This document shows, piece after piece, positions 8,796-19,418 of a stretch of 64,000 nucleotides of DNA. The position numbers and the translations under genes are program-made. The stretch's first letter is position 1. The number at the start of each line of letters is the position of its first letter. Under the pieces are notes generated by a model. That model saw only the letters and a list, made by a program, of their open reading frames with translations, made no database searches and had not been told where the DNA came from. The DNA is from Phaeospirillum tilakii (GTDB taxonomy: Bacteria > Pseudomonadota > Alphaproteobacteria > Rhodospirillales > Magnetospirillaceae). The stretch spans positions 1-64,000 of the forward strand of contig NZ_JBHUIY010000008.1 in NCBI RefSeq assembly GCF_042683125.1, in the 5' to 3' direction.

Positions 8796-8901
8796 CCCCC
8801 CGCGCCCTGCTCGTGAAAGTCGGATGTAAGGTGGGGCGGGGAAGATCCCGCCGGCGCGGCGCCCGGCCGCGCTGACGCCGAACCGGAGGGGAGTCCCCAC
8901 C

Positions 8902-10185
8902 ATGTCGAAGCTGCTCCGTTGGCCGGTGGCCGCCGCCGTCGCCGCCGCCCTCGGCCGCTGCTGGCGGTCGCGGGTCCGCCGCCGCGCCGGCCTGTTCCTG
9001 CTGCTGCTGGTCGGCTCCTGCCTCGGGCTGGTGGTGATCCAGCGCCCCGCGCCGGCCCCGGCGGCCCTGGCCGAGCCGGTGGTCAGGCCGGGCTGGTTCC
9101 GCCCGACCCCGGGGCAATGGGCCGGGCTGGCGCTGGCCCCGGCGACGGCGGCGCGGTTCCAGCCGGCCGAGCAGGCCGACGGCCGCATCGCCGCCAACGA
9201 CGACACCACCACCCCGGTGTTCTCGCCCTATTCCGGCCGGGTGACCCGGGTGTTCGCCAGCGCCGGGGCGGTGGTGCGGCCGGGCGACCCGCTGTTCGCG
9301 ATCGAGGCCAGCGAGTTCGTCCAGGCCCAGAACGACCTGATCGCGGCGGCGGCGGGGCTGGCCACCGCCGAGGCCCAGACCCGGCTGGCCGAGAGCGCCG
9401 AGCAGCGCGCCCATGCCCTGGTCGAGGCGCGGGGCGGGGCGCTGAAGGACTGGCAGCAGGCCCAGCTCGACCTCGCCAGCGCGCGCGGCGGCGAACGCAC
9501 CGCCCGCATCGCCCTGGCGGCGGTGCGCAACCGGCTGCGCATCCTCGGCAAGAGCGCGGCCGAGATCGCCCGGCTGGAGCATGGCGGGGCGGCGATGCCG
9601 GCGGAATCGGTGGTGCGCGCCCCGATCGGCGGCACCGTGCTCAGCCGTCAGGTCGGGGTCGGCCAGTACATCGTCAGCGGCGCCAGCGGCGGTTCGAGTC
9701 CGGTGTTCACCATCGGCGACCCGGCCACGGTGTGGCTGGTCGCCAACGTGCGCGAGGCCGAGGCCGGGGCGATGCGGGTCGGGCTGCCGGTGGCGGTGCG
9801 GGTGCCGGCCTATCCCGGCCGGGTGTTCCAGGCCCGGCTCAGCTATGTCGCCACCGCGTTCGATCCGGCCACCCACCGCCTGCCGGTGCGGGCCGAGATC
9901 GCTAACCCGGACGGGGCGCTGAAGCCCGAGATGTTCGCCCGTTTCCGCATCGACACCGCCCAGCCGGTCGAGGCGGTGGCGGTGCCGGCGGCGGCGGTGG
10001 TGCGCGAAGGCGAGACCGCCCGGGTGTGGGTGGCCGATCCCGCCAATCGGACCCTGGCGCTGCGCCCGGTCACCACCGGGCTCGATCAGGACGGGCGGGT
10101 CGAGATCCGCTCCGGCCTCGCCGTGGGCGAGACGGTGGTGGTCAGCGGCGCGCTGTTCATCGACCGCGCCGCCAGCGCCGACTGA
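8902..10185 (+). CDS. RND efflux periplasmic adaptor (CusB/CzcB type)
   Basis: A 427-residue membrane-fusion protein. A basic N-terminus and one membrane helix (about 30-50) lead to a lipoyl domain (FSPYSGRVTRVFASAGAVVRPG), an Ala/Glu-rich helical hairpin at about 145-220, the second lipoyl half (RAPIGGTVLSRQVGVGQYI) and beta-barrel and membrane-proximal domains. The layout matches adaptors of heavy-metal-type RND pumps, although no His/Met-rich metal-binding tail is visible. GGAGGGG lies 10 bp before the ATG. It starts the adaptor-permease-outer-membrane-factor set; a 267-bp gap with a palindromic element separates it from the permease gene. Confidence 0.87.
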   Translation: MSKLLRWPVAAAVAAALGRCWRSRVRRRAGLFLLLLVGSCLGLVVIQRPAPAPAALAEPVVRPGWFRPTPGQWAGLALAPATAARFQPAEQADGRIAANDDTTTPVFSPYSGRVTRVFASAGAVVRPGDPLFAIEASEFVQAQNDLIAAAAGLATAEAQTRLAESAEQRAHALVEARGGALKDWQQAQLDLASARGGERTARIALAAVRNRLRILGKSAAEIARLEHGGAAMPAESVVRAPIGGTVLSRQVGVGQYIVSGASGGSSPVFTIGDPATVWLVANVREAEAGAMRVGLPVAVRVPAYPGRVFQARLSYVATAFDPATHRLPVRAEIANPDGALKPEMFARFRIDTAQPVEAVAVPAAAVVREGETARVWVADPANRTLALRPVTTGLDQDGRVEIRSGLAVGETVVVSGALFIDRAASAD

Positions 10186-10216
10186 GCGAAGCGGAACCTT
10201 GAAAAAGGCTCATTTC

Positions 10217-10381
10217 GTGGGCTCCGCCCACCCCCGCCAAGGGCCGCAAGGCCCTTGGATCCCCTTGGTGGTCGGGCGCGGACCTGCCTGTCAGCTTGGG
10301 CGCGGGTGTCTGCCGCGCGAAGGGCAAGGAAAGGGATCCAAGGGCCTTCGGCCCTTGGCGGGTGCGGGCGGAGCCCGCGAA
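10217..10381. repeat. Full-length dispersed palindromic element, about 165 bp
   Basis: Two inverted arms of about 50 bp, each itself palindromic (GGGCTCCGCCC, then CCAAGGGCC-GCAA-GGCCCTTGG on the left; the mirror image on the right), flank a less conserved core. The same element lies in opposite orientation at 32687-32842 with a related core. It fills the gap between the RND adaptor and permease genes and would form strong RNA structure inside the operon transcript. Confidence 0.8.
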
Positions 10382-10452
10382 TTCTGGGGGCCTCGCCCCG
10401 GTTGGGAATGGCTTTCCGGCCCGAATGAGACTTGCTGGAGCGGAGTTGCGGG

Positions 10453-13400
10453 ATGAATGCGCTGGTCAACCTCCTCGTCGCCTTCTCGCTGCGGCAGCGG
10501 GTGCTGATGGTCCTGCTGCTGCTGGCGCTGATCGGCGCCGGGGTGGCCGCCTTCTTCCGCCTCAACATCGAGGCCTATCCCGATCCGGTGCCGCCGCTGG
10601 TCGATATCGTCACCCAATCCTCGGGGATGTCGGCCGAGGAGATCGAGCGCACCATCACCATCCCGATCGAGATCCAGATGGCCGGGATCCCCCATGTCCA
10701 GGCGATCCGCACCATCTCGCTGTTCGGCCTGTCCGACGTCAAGGTCCAGTTCACCTACGATTTCACCTATCAGCAGGCCGAGCAGTGGGTGATCAACCGC
10801 CTCAGCCAGTTGCCGGCGCTGCCGGGCGGGGCCCAGCCGGCCCTGTCGCCGGAAAGCCCGATCGGCGAGATCTTCCGCTACCGGCTGGTCGGTCCGCCCG
10901 GGATGGGGGTCACCGATCTGCGCACCATCGCCACCTGGATGCTGGAACGCCGCTTCAAGGCGGTGCCGGGGGTGGTCGATGTCAACAGCTGGGGCGGCAA
11001 GAGCAAGACCTATGAGGTCGCGGTCGATCAGGACCGCCTCGCCGCCCATGGGCTGACCCTGCCGCAGGTGCTGACCGCGCTGGGGGCCGCCAACACCAAT
11101 GTCGGCGGCCAGACCATCACCATCGCCGAGCAGGCGGCGGTGGTGCGCGGCGTCGGCCTGATCCGCTCGGTCGCCGACATCGCCGGGGTGGTGCTGTCGG
11201 CCAATAACGGCGCCCCGGTGCGGCTGGGCGACGTGGCGACGATCACCGTCGGCCATCTGCCCCGCCTCGGCATCGCCGGGATCGACGACGACGACGACAT
11301 CGTCGAGGGCATCGTGCTGATGCATCGCGGCGAGCGCAGCAAGCCGACCATCCAGGCGGTCGAGGCCGAGGTCGAGCGGATCAACGCCTCCGGCCTGCTG
11401 CCGCCCGGGGTGCGGATCGAGCGGATCTACGACCGCAGCGACCTGATCGCCCTCACCACCCGCACCGTGGTCGAGAACATGGTGATGGGGATCCTGCTGG
11501 TGTTCCTGGTGCAGTGGGCCTTTCTCGGCAATCTGCGGAGCGCCCTGATCGTCGCCGCCACCATTCCCTTCGCCCTGTTCTTCGCGGTGCTGATCATGAC
11601 GGCGCGGGGCGAATCCGCCAACCTGCTGTCGGTCGGCGCGATCGATTTCGGCCTGATCGTCGATGCGACGGTGATCATGGTCGAGAACATCTTCCGCCAT
11701 CTGGCCGAAAGCCGGGCCCAGCGCTGGGGCGACGGCTCACGGCTGCACCGACTGCGGACCCGGCCCGGCTTTCCCGGCAAGCTCGGGGTGATCATCCATT
11801 CCGCCACCGAGGTCAACCGCTCGATCTTCTTCTCGGCGGCGATCATCATCGCCGGCTTCCTGCCGCTGTTCACCCTGTCGGGGGTCGAGGGCCACATCTT
11901 CGGGCCGATGGCCAAGACCTACGCCTACGCCATCGCCGGCGGGCTGATCGCCACCTTCCTGATCGCCCCGGCCCTTAGCGCCCTGCTGTTCCCCGACGAG
12001 ATGGAAGAGCGCGACACCCCGCTGGTGCGCGGGCTGCACCGGCTCTACGACCCGCTGCTGGCTTGGGCGCTCGACCATCGCCGCTCGACCCTGGCCGGGC
12101 TCGGCCTGCTGCTGGTGGCGACGGTGATCTGCGTGCGCGGGCTGGGGCTGGAATTCCTGCCCCATCTCGAGGAGGGCAATCTGTGGATCCGCGCCACCCT
12201 GCCGCTGTCGGTCTCGCTGGAGGCCGCCAATCCCCAGGTCAACGCGATGCGGCGCGAGATCAAGAGCTTCCCCGAGGTGCAGACGGTGGTGTCGCAGAAC
12301 GGCCGTCCCGACGACGGCACCGACGCCACCGGCTTCTTCAACGCCGAATTCTTCGTCCCGCTGAAGCCGGCCGAGGCGTGGCGGCCGGGCTATGACAAGG
12401 AGCGGCTGACCCGCGAGCTGGGCGCCCGGCTGGCCGAACGCTTCCCCGGGGTCGAGTTCAGCTTCTCGCAATATATCGAGGACAACGTCGCCGAGGCCGC
12501 CTCGGGGGTGAAGGGGCAGAACTCGGTCAAGCTGTACGGCCCCGATCTCGCCGTGCTGGAGCGCACCGCCCGCCAGATCCGCGAGGCGATGCGCGGGGTG
12601 GCCGGGATCGAGGACCTGTCGATCCTGGAGGCGCTCGGCCAGCCGACCCTCCAGATCGAGGTCGATCGCGCCGCCGCCGCCCGCTACGGCCTCAATACCG
12701 GCGACGTCACCACCACCCTCCAGGCGGCGATCGGCGGCCAGAGCGCCGGCAATCTCTACGAGGACGGCAGCGACCGCAATTTCCCGATCATTGTCCGCCT
12801 CGCCCCGGCCGAGCGGTCGAGCCTCGACGCGATCCGCCGCCTTGCCATCGGCGCCCCCGGTCCCGACGGCACCACGATCCAGGTGCCGCTGGCCGAACTG
12901 GCGCGGATCCGGCTGGTGTCGGGCGCCTCGTTCATCTATCGCGAAAACCAGGAACGCTACATCCCGATCAAGTTCAGCGTGCGCGGCCGCGATCTCGGCG
13001 GCGCGGTGCTGGAGGCGCAGCGGCGGGTGGCCGAGCAGGTCACCCTGCCGCCCGGCTACCATCTCGACTGGGTCGGCGAGTTCGGCGAATTGCAGGAGGC
13101 GATGGCCCGCCTCGCCGTGGTGGTGCCGCTGGCCCTGCTGCTGATCCTGATCCTGCTCTACCTCAATTTCGCGACCGTCTCCGACACCCTGCTGGCCGCC
13201 AGCGTGATGCCGATGGCGCTGATCGGCGGGCTGTTCTCGCTGGCGGCGACCGGGACCCCGTTCAGCGTCTCGGCGGCGATCGGCTTCATCGGCCTGTTCG
13301 GCATCTCGGTGATGGAGGGGATCATCGTCGTCTCCTTCTTCAACCAGTTGCTCGATGACGGGCTGGAACGTCGCGCCGCGCTGCTGCGCGCCTGCCGCAC

Positions 13401-13611
13401 CCGGCTGCGCCCGGTGATGATGACCTGCATCGCCGCCTGCGTCGGCCTGCTGCCGGCGGCGCTGTCGAGCGGGATCGGCTCGCAGGTGCAAAAGCCGCTG
13501 GCCCTGGTGGTGGTCGGCGGGATCCTGCTGGCCCCGGCGCTGATCCTGGTGATCCTGCCGGTGCTGATCGACCTGTTCTCGCGTCATCCCGCCCCGGAGC
13601 CCACGCCATGA
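10453..13611 (+). CDS. RND efflux permease, CusA/CzcA (heavy-metal) family
   Basis: A 1,052-residue inner-membrane pump with the normal RND length and layout: one N-terminal helix, a large periplasmic loop, six helices, a second large loop and five helices. The transmembrane motif AIDFGLIVDATVIMVEN at about 397-413 keeps the two Asp and the Glu characteristic of CzcA/CusA proton relays (family form DFGxxxDxxxxxxEN). The exported substrate, a metal or an organic compound, cannot be read from the sequence. ATG 10453 is chosen over an in-frame start at 10432 because it fits the family N-terminus. Its stop overlaps the ATG of the outer-membrane gene by 4 bp. Confidence 0.9.
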   Translation: MNALVNLLVAFSLRQRVLMVLLLLALIGAGVAAFFRLNIEAYPDPVPPLVDIVTQSSGMSAEEIERTITIPIEIQMAGIPHVQAIRTISLFGLSDVKVQFTYDFTYQQAEQWVINRLSQLPALPGGAQPALSPESPIGEIFRYRLVGPPGMGVTDLRTIATWMLERRFKAVPGVVDVNSWGGKSKTYEVAVDQDRLAAHGLTLPQVLTALGAANTNVGGQTITIAEQAAVVRGVGLIRSVADIAGVVLSANNGAPVRLGDVATITVGHLPRLGIAGIDDDDDIVEGIVLMHRGERSKPTIQAVEAEVERINASGLLPPGVRIERIYDRSDLIALTTRTVVENMVMGILLVFLVQWAFLGNLRSALIVAATIPFALFFAVLIMTARGESANLLSVGAIDFGLIVDATVIMVENIFRHLAESRAQRWGDGSRLHRLRTRPGFPGKLGVIIHSATEVNRSIFFSAAIIIAGFLPLFTLSGVEGHIFGPMAKTYAYAIAGGLIATFLIAPALSALLFPDEMEERDTPLVRGLHRLYDPLLAWALDHRRSTLAGLGLLLVATVICVRGLGLEFLPHLEEGNLWIRATLPLSVSLEAANPQVNAMRREIKSFPEVQTVVSQNGRPDDGTDATGFFNAEFFVPLKPAEAWRPGYDKERLTRELGARLAERFPGVEFSFSQYIEDNVAEAASGVKGQNSVKLYGPDLAVLERTARQIREAMRGVAGIEDLSILEALGQPTLQIEVDRAAAARYGLNTGDVTTTLQAAIGGQSAGNLYEDGSDRNFPIIVRLAPAERSSLDAIRRLAIGAPGPDGTTIQVPLAELARIRLVSGASFIYRENQERYIPIKFSVRGRDLGGAVLEAQRRVAEQVTLPPGYHLDWVGEFGELQEAMARLAVVVPLALLLILILLYLNFATVSDTLLAASVMPMALIGGLFSLAATGTPFSVSAAIGFIGLFGISVMEGIIVVSFFNQLLDDGLERRAALLRACRTRLRPVMMTCIAACVGLLPAALSSGIGSQVQKPLALVVVGGILLAPALILVILPVLIDLFSRHPAPEPTP

Positions 13612-15089
13612 CCCGTCTGCCCCTGCCGCCCGCGCGGGCGCTGCTGCTCGCCTTGGCCCTGGCCGGCTGCGTCGGCCCCGATTTCGTCCGGCCCGAGCCG
13701 CCCGCCGCCACCGCCTACCAGCCCGGCCCGCCGCCGGAGCGGACCGCCGCCGCCGAGGCCGGCGGCGGCGGCGCCCAGCGGCTGCTGGCCGGGGCCGAGG
13801 TGCCGGCGGAGTGGTGGCGGCTGTTCGGCTCGGCCGACCTCGACCGGCTGGTGACCCGGGCGCTCGACGCCAACCCGACGGTGGCGGCGGGCGAGGCGGC
13901 GCTGAAGGCGGCCCAGGCCGCGACCGAGGCCCAGCGCGGCGGCTGGTGGCCGACCCTGACCGGCTCGTTCACCTCGACCCGGACCAAGACCGCGCAGGCG
14001 GTGTCGGCCAACACCACCTCGACCGCGCCGGTGGCCAGCCTGCACACCGCCCAACTGAGCCTGTCCTATGCCCCCGACGTGTGGGGAGGGGTGTGGCGCC
14101 AGGTCGAGGGGCAGGAGGCGGCGGAGGAGGGGCAGCGTTTCCAGCTGGCGGCGGTGCGGCTGACCCTGGCCGCCGACGTGGTGCTGGCGGCGGTCAACGA
14201 GGCGATGCTGCGCGACCAGATCGCCGCCCAGGAGGAGATCGTCGCGATCGAGCGCGACGTGCTGGCGATCCAGCGCCGGATGGCCGGGCTCGGCCAGAGC
14301 GCCGAGGCCGACGCGGTGATGCAGGACGCCGCTTTGGCCCAGGCCGAGGCGGCGCTGCCGCCGCTGCGCCAGCAACTCGCGGTGCAGCGCGACGCCCTGG
14401 CCGCCCTGACCGGCGCGACCCCCGACCAGCCGCCGGCCGAAACCTTCACCCTGGCCGGGCTGCATCTGCCCGAGACGGTGCCGGTCAGCCTGCCGGCCCG
14501 GCTGGTCGAACGCCGTCCCGACATCCGTCAGGCCGAGGCGGCGCTGCACGCCGCCACCGCCGCGATCGGGGTGGCGATCGCCGACCGGCTGCCGCTGCTC
14601 AACCTGACGATCGATGCCGGCAGCGCCGCCTCGCTGCTGACCGGCAAGGATCACGGCTATGCCCCGGCCAAGACCGCCTTGTTCACCCCCGGCACCGGGT
14701 TCTGGGGGCTGGGGGCGGGGCTGTCGCAGCCTTTGTTCGACGGCTTCACCCTGGCCCGCCGCCAGGATCAGGCCGAGGCCGAGGCCGAACAGGCGGCGGC
14801 GCTCTACCGCGCCACCGTGCTGGCGGCGCTGCAATCGGTCGCCGACGCCCTCCAGGCGCTGCAAGCCGATGCCGATACCCTGCGCGCGGCGCGGCGGGCC
14901 GAGGCGGCGGCCACCGACAGCCTGACGATCGCCCGCCGCCAGCTCGATCTCGGCGCGGTGGCGCCGCTGGCGCTGCTGACCGCCGAACAGACCGCGTTGC
15001 AGGCCCGCGCGGCACGGATCCAGGCCGAGGCCAACCGGCTGGCCGATACCGCCCGGATGCTCCAGGCCCTCGGCGGCGGCTGGGGGTGA
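13608..15089 (+). CDS. Outer-membrane efflux lipoprotein (NodT/OprM-like)
   Basis: A 493-residue outer-membrane factor of the RND system. The lipobox LALAGC puts the lipid-modified Cys at residue 21, followed by VGPDFVRPEPP, the usual start of NodT-type proteins. Two duplicated halves (about 70-260 and 290-490) hold the helical hairpins and barrel strands; LVERRPDIRQAEAALHAATAAIGVA is the family's signature linker region. It overlaps the permease gene by 4 bp (ATGA), so translation is coupled. It completes a three-part export channel across both membranes. Confidence 0.92.
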   Translation: MTRLPLPPARALLLALALAGCVGPDFVRPEPPAATAYQPGPPPERTAAAEAGGGGAQRLLAGAEVPAEWWRLFGSADLDRLVTRALDANPTVAAGEAALKAAQAATEAQRGGWWPTLTGSFTSTRTKTAQAVSANTTSTAPVASLHTAQLSLSYAPDVWGGVWRQVEGQEAAEEGQRFQLAAVRLTLAADVVLAAVNEAMLRDQIAAQEEIVAIERDVLAIQRRMAGLGQSAEADAVMQDAALAQAEAALPPLRQQLAVQRDALAALTGATPDQPPAETFTLAGLHLPETVPVSLPARLVERRPDIRQAEAALHAATAAIGVAIADRLPLLNLTIDAGSAASLLTGKDHGYAPAKTALFTPGTGFWGLGAGLSQPLFDGFTLARRQDQAEAEAEQAAALYRATVLAALQSVADALQALQADADTLRAARRAEAAATDSLTIARRQLDLGAVAPLALLTAEQTALQARAARIQAEANRLADTARMLQALGGGWG

Positions 15090-15155
15090 GGGCGCGAAGG
15101 AGCAGGAAAGGGTTCCAAGGGCCCTCGGCCCTTGGCGGGGGCGGGCGGAGCCCGC
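15090..15155. repeat. Half copy of dispersed palindromic element
   Basis: The right arm of the element (GAAAGGGTTCCAAGGGCC, then CTCGGCCCTTGGCGG and GGGCGGAGCCCGC) starts immediately after the stop codon of the outer-membrane lipoprotein gene and may act in its 3' end formation. Confidence 0.65.
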
Positions 15156-15224
15156 TTTCCATGAAATCCAGGTGAAAGCTTGCCGGGCTATTTCAAGGTG
15201 GAACGCAAACCAGGGGAGGCCAGA

Positions 15225-15578
15225 ATGAGATACGCAAGCGGAGTGGGGGCGGCGCTGATGGTGCTGCTGGTGGCGCTGCCGGCCGGCGCGGCGGAAAGCG
15301 GGTGTCAGGCCGAGGCGGCGGCGGCGGTGGCCGACTGGCGGGCGGCGTGGCCGACCTGGCCGGCGGTCAAGCCGGGCCACGCGATGGTCAGCGACCATTT
15401 CGGCCATCGCCACGCCTTGAGCGATTACGAGGCGATGCTGCGCCGGCTGCGCGCCGGCCGCGCCGCCTGCGACCGGGGCGATCCGGTCACCGCCGCCGCC
15501 GATCTGCGCCTTGTCGAGCATTGGCTGGGCGAGGATACTGGAGCGGCCGCTCCGGCCCGGATGGCGCGAGGAGGATGA
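15225..15578 (+). CDS. Small exported hypothetical protein
   Basis: A 117-residue protein with a signal peptide (about 1-23, cleaved at AGAAES) and a short helical domain containing HAMVSDHFGHRHALSDYEAMLRRL. One Cys pair (about residues 26 and 85 of the precursor) and four closely spaced His could bind metal or form a disulfide; this is a guess. The start is fixed by AGGGGAGG 6 bp before the ATG at 15225. It lies between the RND genes and the two-component genes and ends 4 bp before the response-regulator start, so it is probably an accessory periplasmic protein of that system. I do not recognise the family. Confidence 0.6.
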   Translation: MRYASGVGAALMVLLVALPAGAAESGCQAEAAAAVADWRAAWPTWPAVKPGHAMVSDHFGHRHALSDYEAMLRRLRAGRAACDRGDPVTAAADLRLVEHWLGEDTGAAAPARMARGG

Positions 15579-15582
15579 CGGC

Positions 15583-16266
15583 TTGCGGGTGCTGCTGGTC
15601 GAGGACAACGAGCGGCTGGCGACGCTGGTGCTGGCCGCGCTGGAACGCGAGGGCGAGACCGCCGACGGCGTCGCCGGGATGGAGGAGGCGTTGGCCGCGC
15701 TGGCCACCGCCGCCTATGACGCGGTGATCCTCGATCTCGGTCTTGCCGACGGCGACGGGCTGACCCTGCTGCGCGACCTGCGCCGGCGGGCCAATCCGGT
15801 GCCGGTGCTGATCATCAGCGCGCGCGAGCGGCTGGAGGACCGCCTCGCCGGGCTCAATGCCGGCGCCGACGATTACCTCGCCAAGCCGTTCGCGCTGGCC
15901 GAGCTGGTGGCGCGGCTGCGGGCGTTGCTGCGGCGGCCGCCGCAACTGGCTCCGACCCGCTTCGAGGCCGGCAACCTCGCGATCGACGAGGTTACCCAGG
16001 AGGTCACCGTCGGCGGCGACCGGCTCGATCTGCCCCGGCGTGAACGCGGGGTGCTGCGGCTGCTGCTGCGCCAGACCGGCCGGCTGGTGCCGCGCTCGGC
16101 GCTGGAGAACGCGGTGTTCGGCTTCGACAGCGCGGTCGGCGCCAACGCGCTCGAAGTGTACATTCACCGTCTGCGCCGCCGTCTCGCCCAGGCCGGGGCG
16201 TCGGTGCTGATCCGAACCGAAAAGGGCGTTGGCTATGTTCTGGACGTTCGGCCGGGCGAATCCTGA
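15583..16266 (+). CDS. OmpR-family response regulator
   Basis: A 227-residue DNA-binding response regulator. The receiver domain (1-115) has the acidic pocket ED at 7-8, the phosphoacceptor Asp51 (VILDLGLADGDG) and the conserved Lys in LAKPF. The C-terminal winged helix (about 130-223) ends in EVYIHRLRRRLAQAG, then IRTEKGVGYVL. The start is TTG at 15583, 8 bp after GAGGAGG; upstream codons in this frame overlap the preceding gene. The gene overlaps the histidine-kinase gene by 32 bp. The position directly after the RND operon suggests that it controls that operon. Confidence 0.9.
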   Translation: MRVLLVEDNERLATLVLAALEREGETADGVAGMEEALAALATAAYDAVILDLGLADGDGLTLLRDLRRRANPVPVLIISARERLEDRLAGLNAGADDYLAKPFALAELVARLRALLRRPPQLAPTRFEAGNLAIDEVTQEVTVGGDRLDLPRRERGVLRLLLRQTGRLVPRSALENAVFGFDSAVGANALEVYIHRLRRRLAQAGASVLIRTEKGVGYVLDVRPGES

Positions 16267-17617
16267 GCCGCCCTCGTTGCTGCGCGGGCTGGCCAAGGAT
16301 CTGCTGCTGCTGCATCTGATCGGCCTCGCCGTGCTGCTGCTGGTGGTGTTCGACCGGCTCGACGCGGTGATCGACGACCTTGAGGCCGAGGACATGCACC
16401 GCGACGCGCTGGCGCTGGCCGAGCGGCTGACCAGCCACGGTCTGTCCGCCGCCACCCTCGATTCCGCCACCCAGGCCCATTTCTCGCCGGATTATGGCCG
16501 CTATCGCTTCAGCGTGCTCGACCGCGACGGCAAGGTGCTGGTGGCGTCGATCGATCCGCCCCGGGCGCTGGCCCCGCTCGATCCGGCCGCCCCGGCCGAG
16601 GGGGCGCGCTTCCGCGTCGTCCACCGCGCGGCACTGCTGTGGGGGGTGACGGTGCCGGCGCGGATCGGGGACATCCCGGTGTGGATCCAGGTCGCCGAGG
16701 ACATGAACCATCGCGACGCGGTGATCGACGAGGTGGCCGCCCGCTTCCTCGACCAGGGTGGTTGGCTGATCCTGCTGCTGTCGGCGGGGCAGATCGTCGC
16801 CGTGCTGCTGCGGACGCGGCGGCGGATCCGGCCGCTGGTGGCGGCCTCGGCCTCGGCCGGGGCGATCGGGCCGGAGATCGGCCATCAGCGCGTCCGCGCC
16901 GAGGGAGTCCCGCGCGAGGTCCTGCCGCTGGTCGGCGCGGTCAACGGCGCGTTCGACCGGATCGAATCGACCTTCCGCGCCCAGAAGGAATTCCTCGAAA
17001 ACGCCGCCCACGAATTGCGGACTCCGCTGTCGGTGCTGCGGGCCCGGGTCGAGATGCTGGAGGATGCCGCGATGCGACGCGAGTTGGAGACCGACATCGC
17101 GGTGCTGTCGCGGCTGGTGACCCAGTTGCTGCGGGCCGCCGAGATCGAGGGGCTGGCCGGCCACGACCAGGGGCCGGTCGATCTCGAACGGGTCGCCGCC
17201 ACCGTCGCCTCCTATCTGGTGCCGGCCGCGACCCGGGCCGGGCGGACCATCCGGGTCGGCGCCGACGGTCCGGCCCGGGTGACCGGCTCGGCCGAGACGA
17301 TCGGGCAGGCGATCAACAATCTGGTCGAGAACGCCCTCAGCCACACCCCGCCCGGCAGCGCGGTCGAGGTCGAGGTGCGCGGCGGCGCCCACCCCCAGGT
17401 GCGGGTGCGCGACCACGGCCCCGGCGTCGCCCCCGACGAGCGCGAACTGGTGTTCCAGCGCTTCTGGCGGCGCGACCGTCGCCAGGGCGGCGGCGCCGGC
17501 CTTGGCCTCGCCATGGTGCGCCGGGCGATGGAACTGCATGGCGGCAGCGCCCATGTCGAGGCGGCCCCGGGCGGCGGCGCGCTGTTCGTGCTCGATTTTC
17601 CGCCGCCGCCGGGCTGA
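16235..17617 (+). CDS. Sensor histidine kinase
   Basis: A 460-residue membrane kinase paired with the regulator encoded just upstream. Two membrane helices (about 20-40 and 170-190) enclose a periplasmic sensor region of about 130 residues; the dimerisation domain carries the phosphorylated His259 (ENAAHELRTPLSVLRARVE), and the ATPase domain has the N box NLVENALSHTPPG and G box HGPGVAPDE plus GGGAGLGLAMV. The ATG at 16235 is used; a TTG two codons earlier is possible. Gene order suggests that it senses a periplasmic signal, such as metal or envelope stress, that calls for the RND pump; the ligand is unknown. Confidence 0.88.
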   Translation: MFWTFGRANPEPPSLLRGLAKDLLLLHLIGLAVLLLVVFDRLDAVIDDLEAEDMHRDALALAERLTSHGLSAATLDSATQAHFSPDYGRYRFSVLDRDGKVLVASIDPPRALAPLDPAAPAEGARFRVVHRAALLWGVTVPARIGDIPVWIQVAEDMNHRDAVIDEVAARFLDQGGWLILLLSAGQIVAVLLRTRRRIRPLVAASASAGAIGPEIGHQRVRAEGVPREVLPLVGAVNGAFDRIESTFRAQKEFLENAAHELRTPLSVLRARVEMLEDAAMRRELETDIAVLSRLVTQLLRAAEIEGLAGHDQGPVDLERVAATVASYLVPAATRAGRTIRVGADGPARVTGSAETIGQAINNLVENALSHTPPGSAVEVEVRGGAHPQVRVRDHGPGVAPDERELVFQRFWRRDRRQGGGAGLGLAMVRRAMELHGGSAHVEAAPGGGALFVLDFPPPPG

Positions 17618-17632
17618 TCCCGACCGGCGGGC

Positions 17633-17661
17633 TTGACATCGGGGGGGGAATGGCGCAGGGT
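17633..17661 (+). promoter_or_regulatory. Candidate promoter of the DEAD-box helicase gene
   Basis: TTGACA at 17633-17638 is a perfect -35 box; 17 bp later lies CAGGGT, a poor -10. If used, the helicase mRNA would have a leader of about 230 bases, which is common for cold-regulated RNA helicases. The rest of the gap up to 17897 holds no gene. Confidence 0.35.
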
Positions 17662-17897
17662 CGCCCCGCTCGTGCCGCTCCGGCGCGGGCCGCTCGCGAC
17701 CACGCGCAGCGGCGAAGGCCCTGTCCGGCCCGCCCCTTGTCCCGAGCCTCCGAATTCCTTCCCTTTGACCTCCGGTCGCGCGTCCGGGTGGTTTCCTTCA
17801 GGCCCCACCGCGACCGGTGGCGGTTTGTCCTGCCGTAGCATATCGCGCCGGGTCGATCCCGGGCGCGGGCCGGCGGGGATGCCATGAAAGAGAATTC

Positions 17898-19214
<1,317 letters not shown>

Positions 19215-19280
19215 CGGCGAACAGAGGGGGAGGGGCTCCGGCCAACAACGGGTTACGCGGGCTCCCGCCCGCGGGCCCGG

Positions 19281-19325
19281 CCGGGGCGATGCCCCGGACC
19301 CCCTTTGATTTTTTGGTTCATCATG
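19281..19325 (+). terminator. Hairpin with T-run after the helicase gene; copy of a second repeat type
   Basis: CCGGGGC-GAT-GCCCCGG is followed by ACCCCCTTTGATTTTTT. The T-run begins about 11 bp past the stem, so termination strength is uncertain. The block GGGGCGATGCCCC plus ACCCCCTTTGATT recurs on the other strand at 56680-56720, again behind a gene. Confidence 0.5.
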
Positions 19326-19361
19326 GATTGACGGGGAGGACGGCGTTCGTCCTCTTCCGTC

Positions 19362-19384
19362 ATGCGCGGACTTGATCCGCGCAT
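19362..19384. repeat. Short palindromic unit between convergent genes
   Basis: ATGCGCGGA-CTTGA-TCCGCGCAT, a 9-bp stem, follows TCTTCCGTC and precedes CCATGG. It resembles the small palindromic units common between genes in alphaproteobacteria. It lies between the convergent helicase and rpoH genes, where it may stop rpoH transcription. Confidence 0.5.
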
Positions 19385-19418
19385 CCATGGGAGCCGCTTG
19401 GCGCCTAACCCTGCGGGG

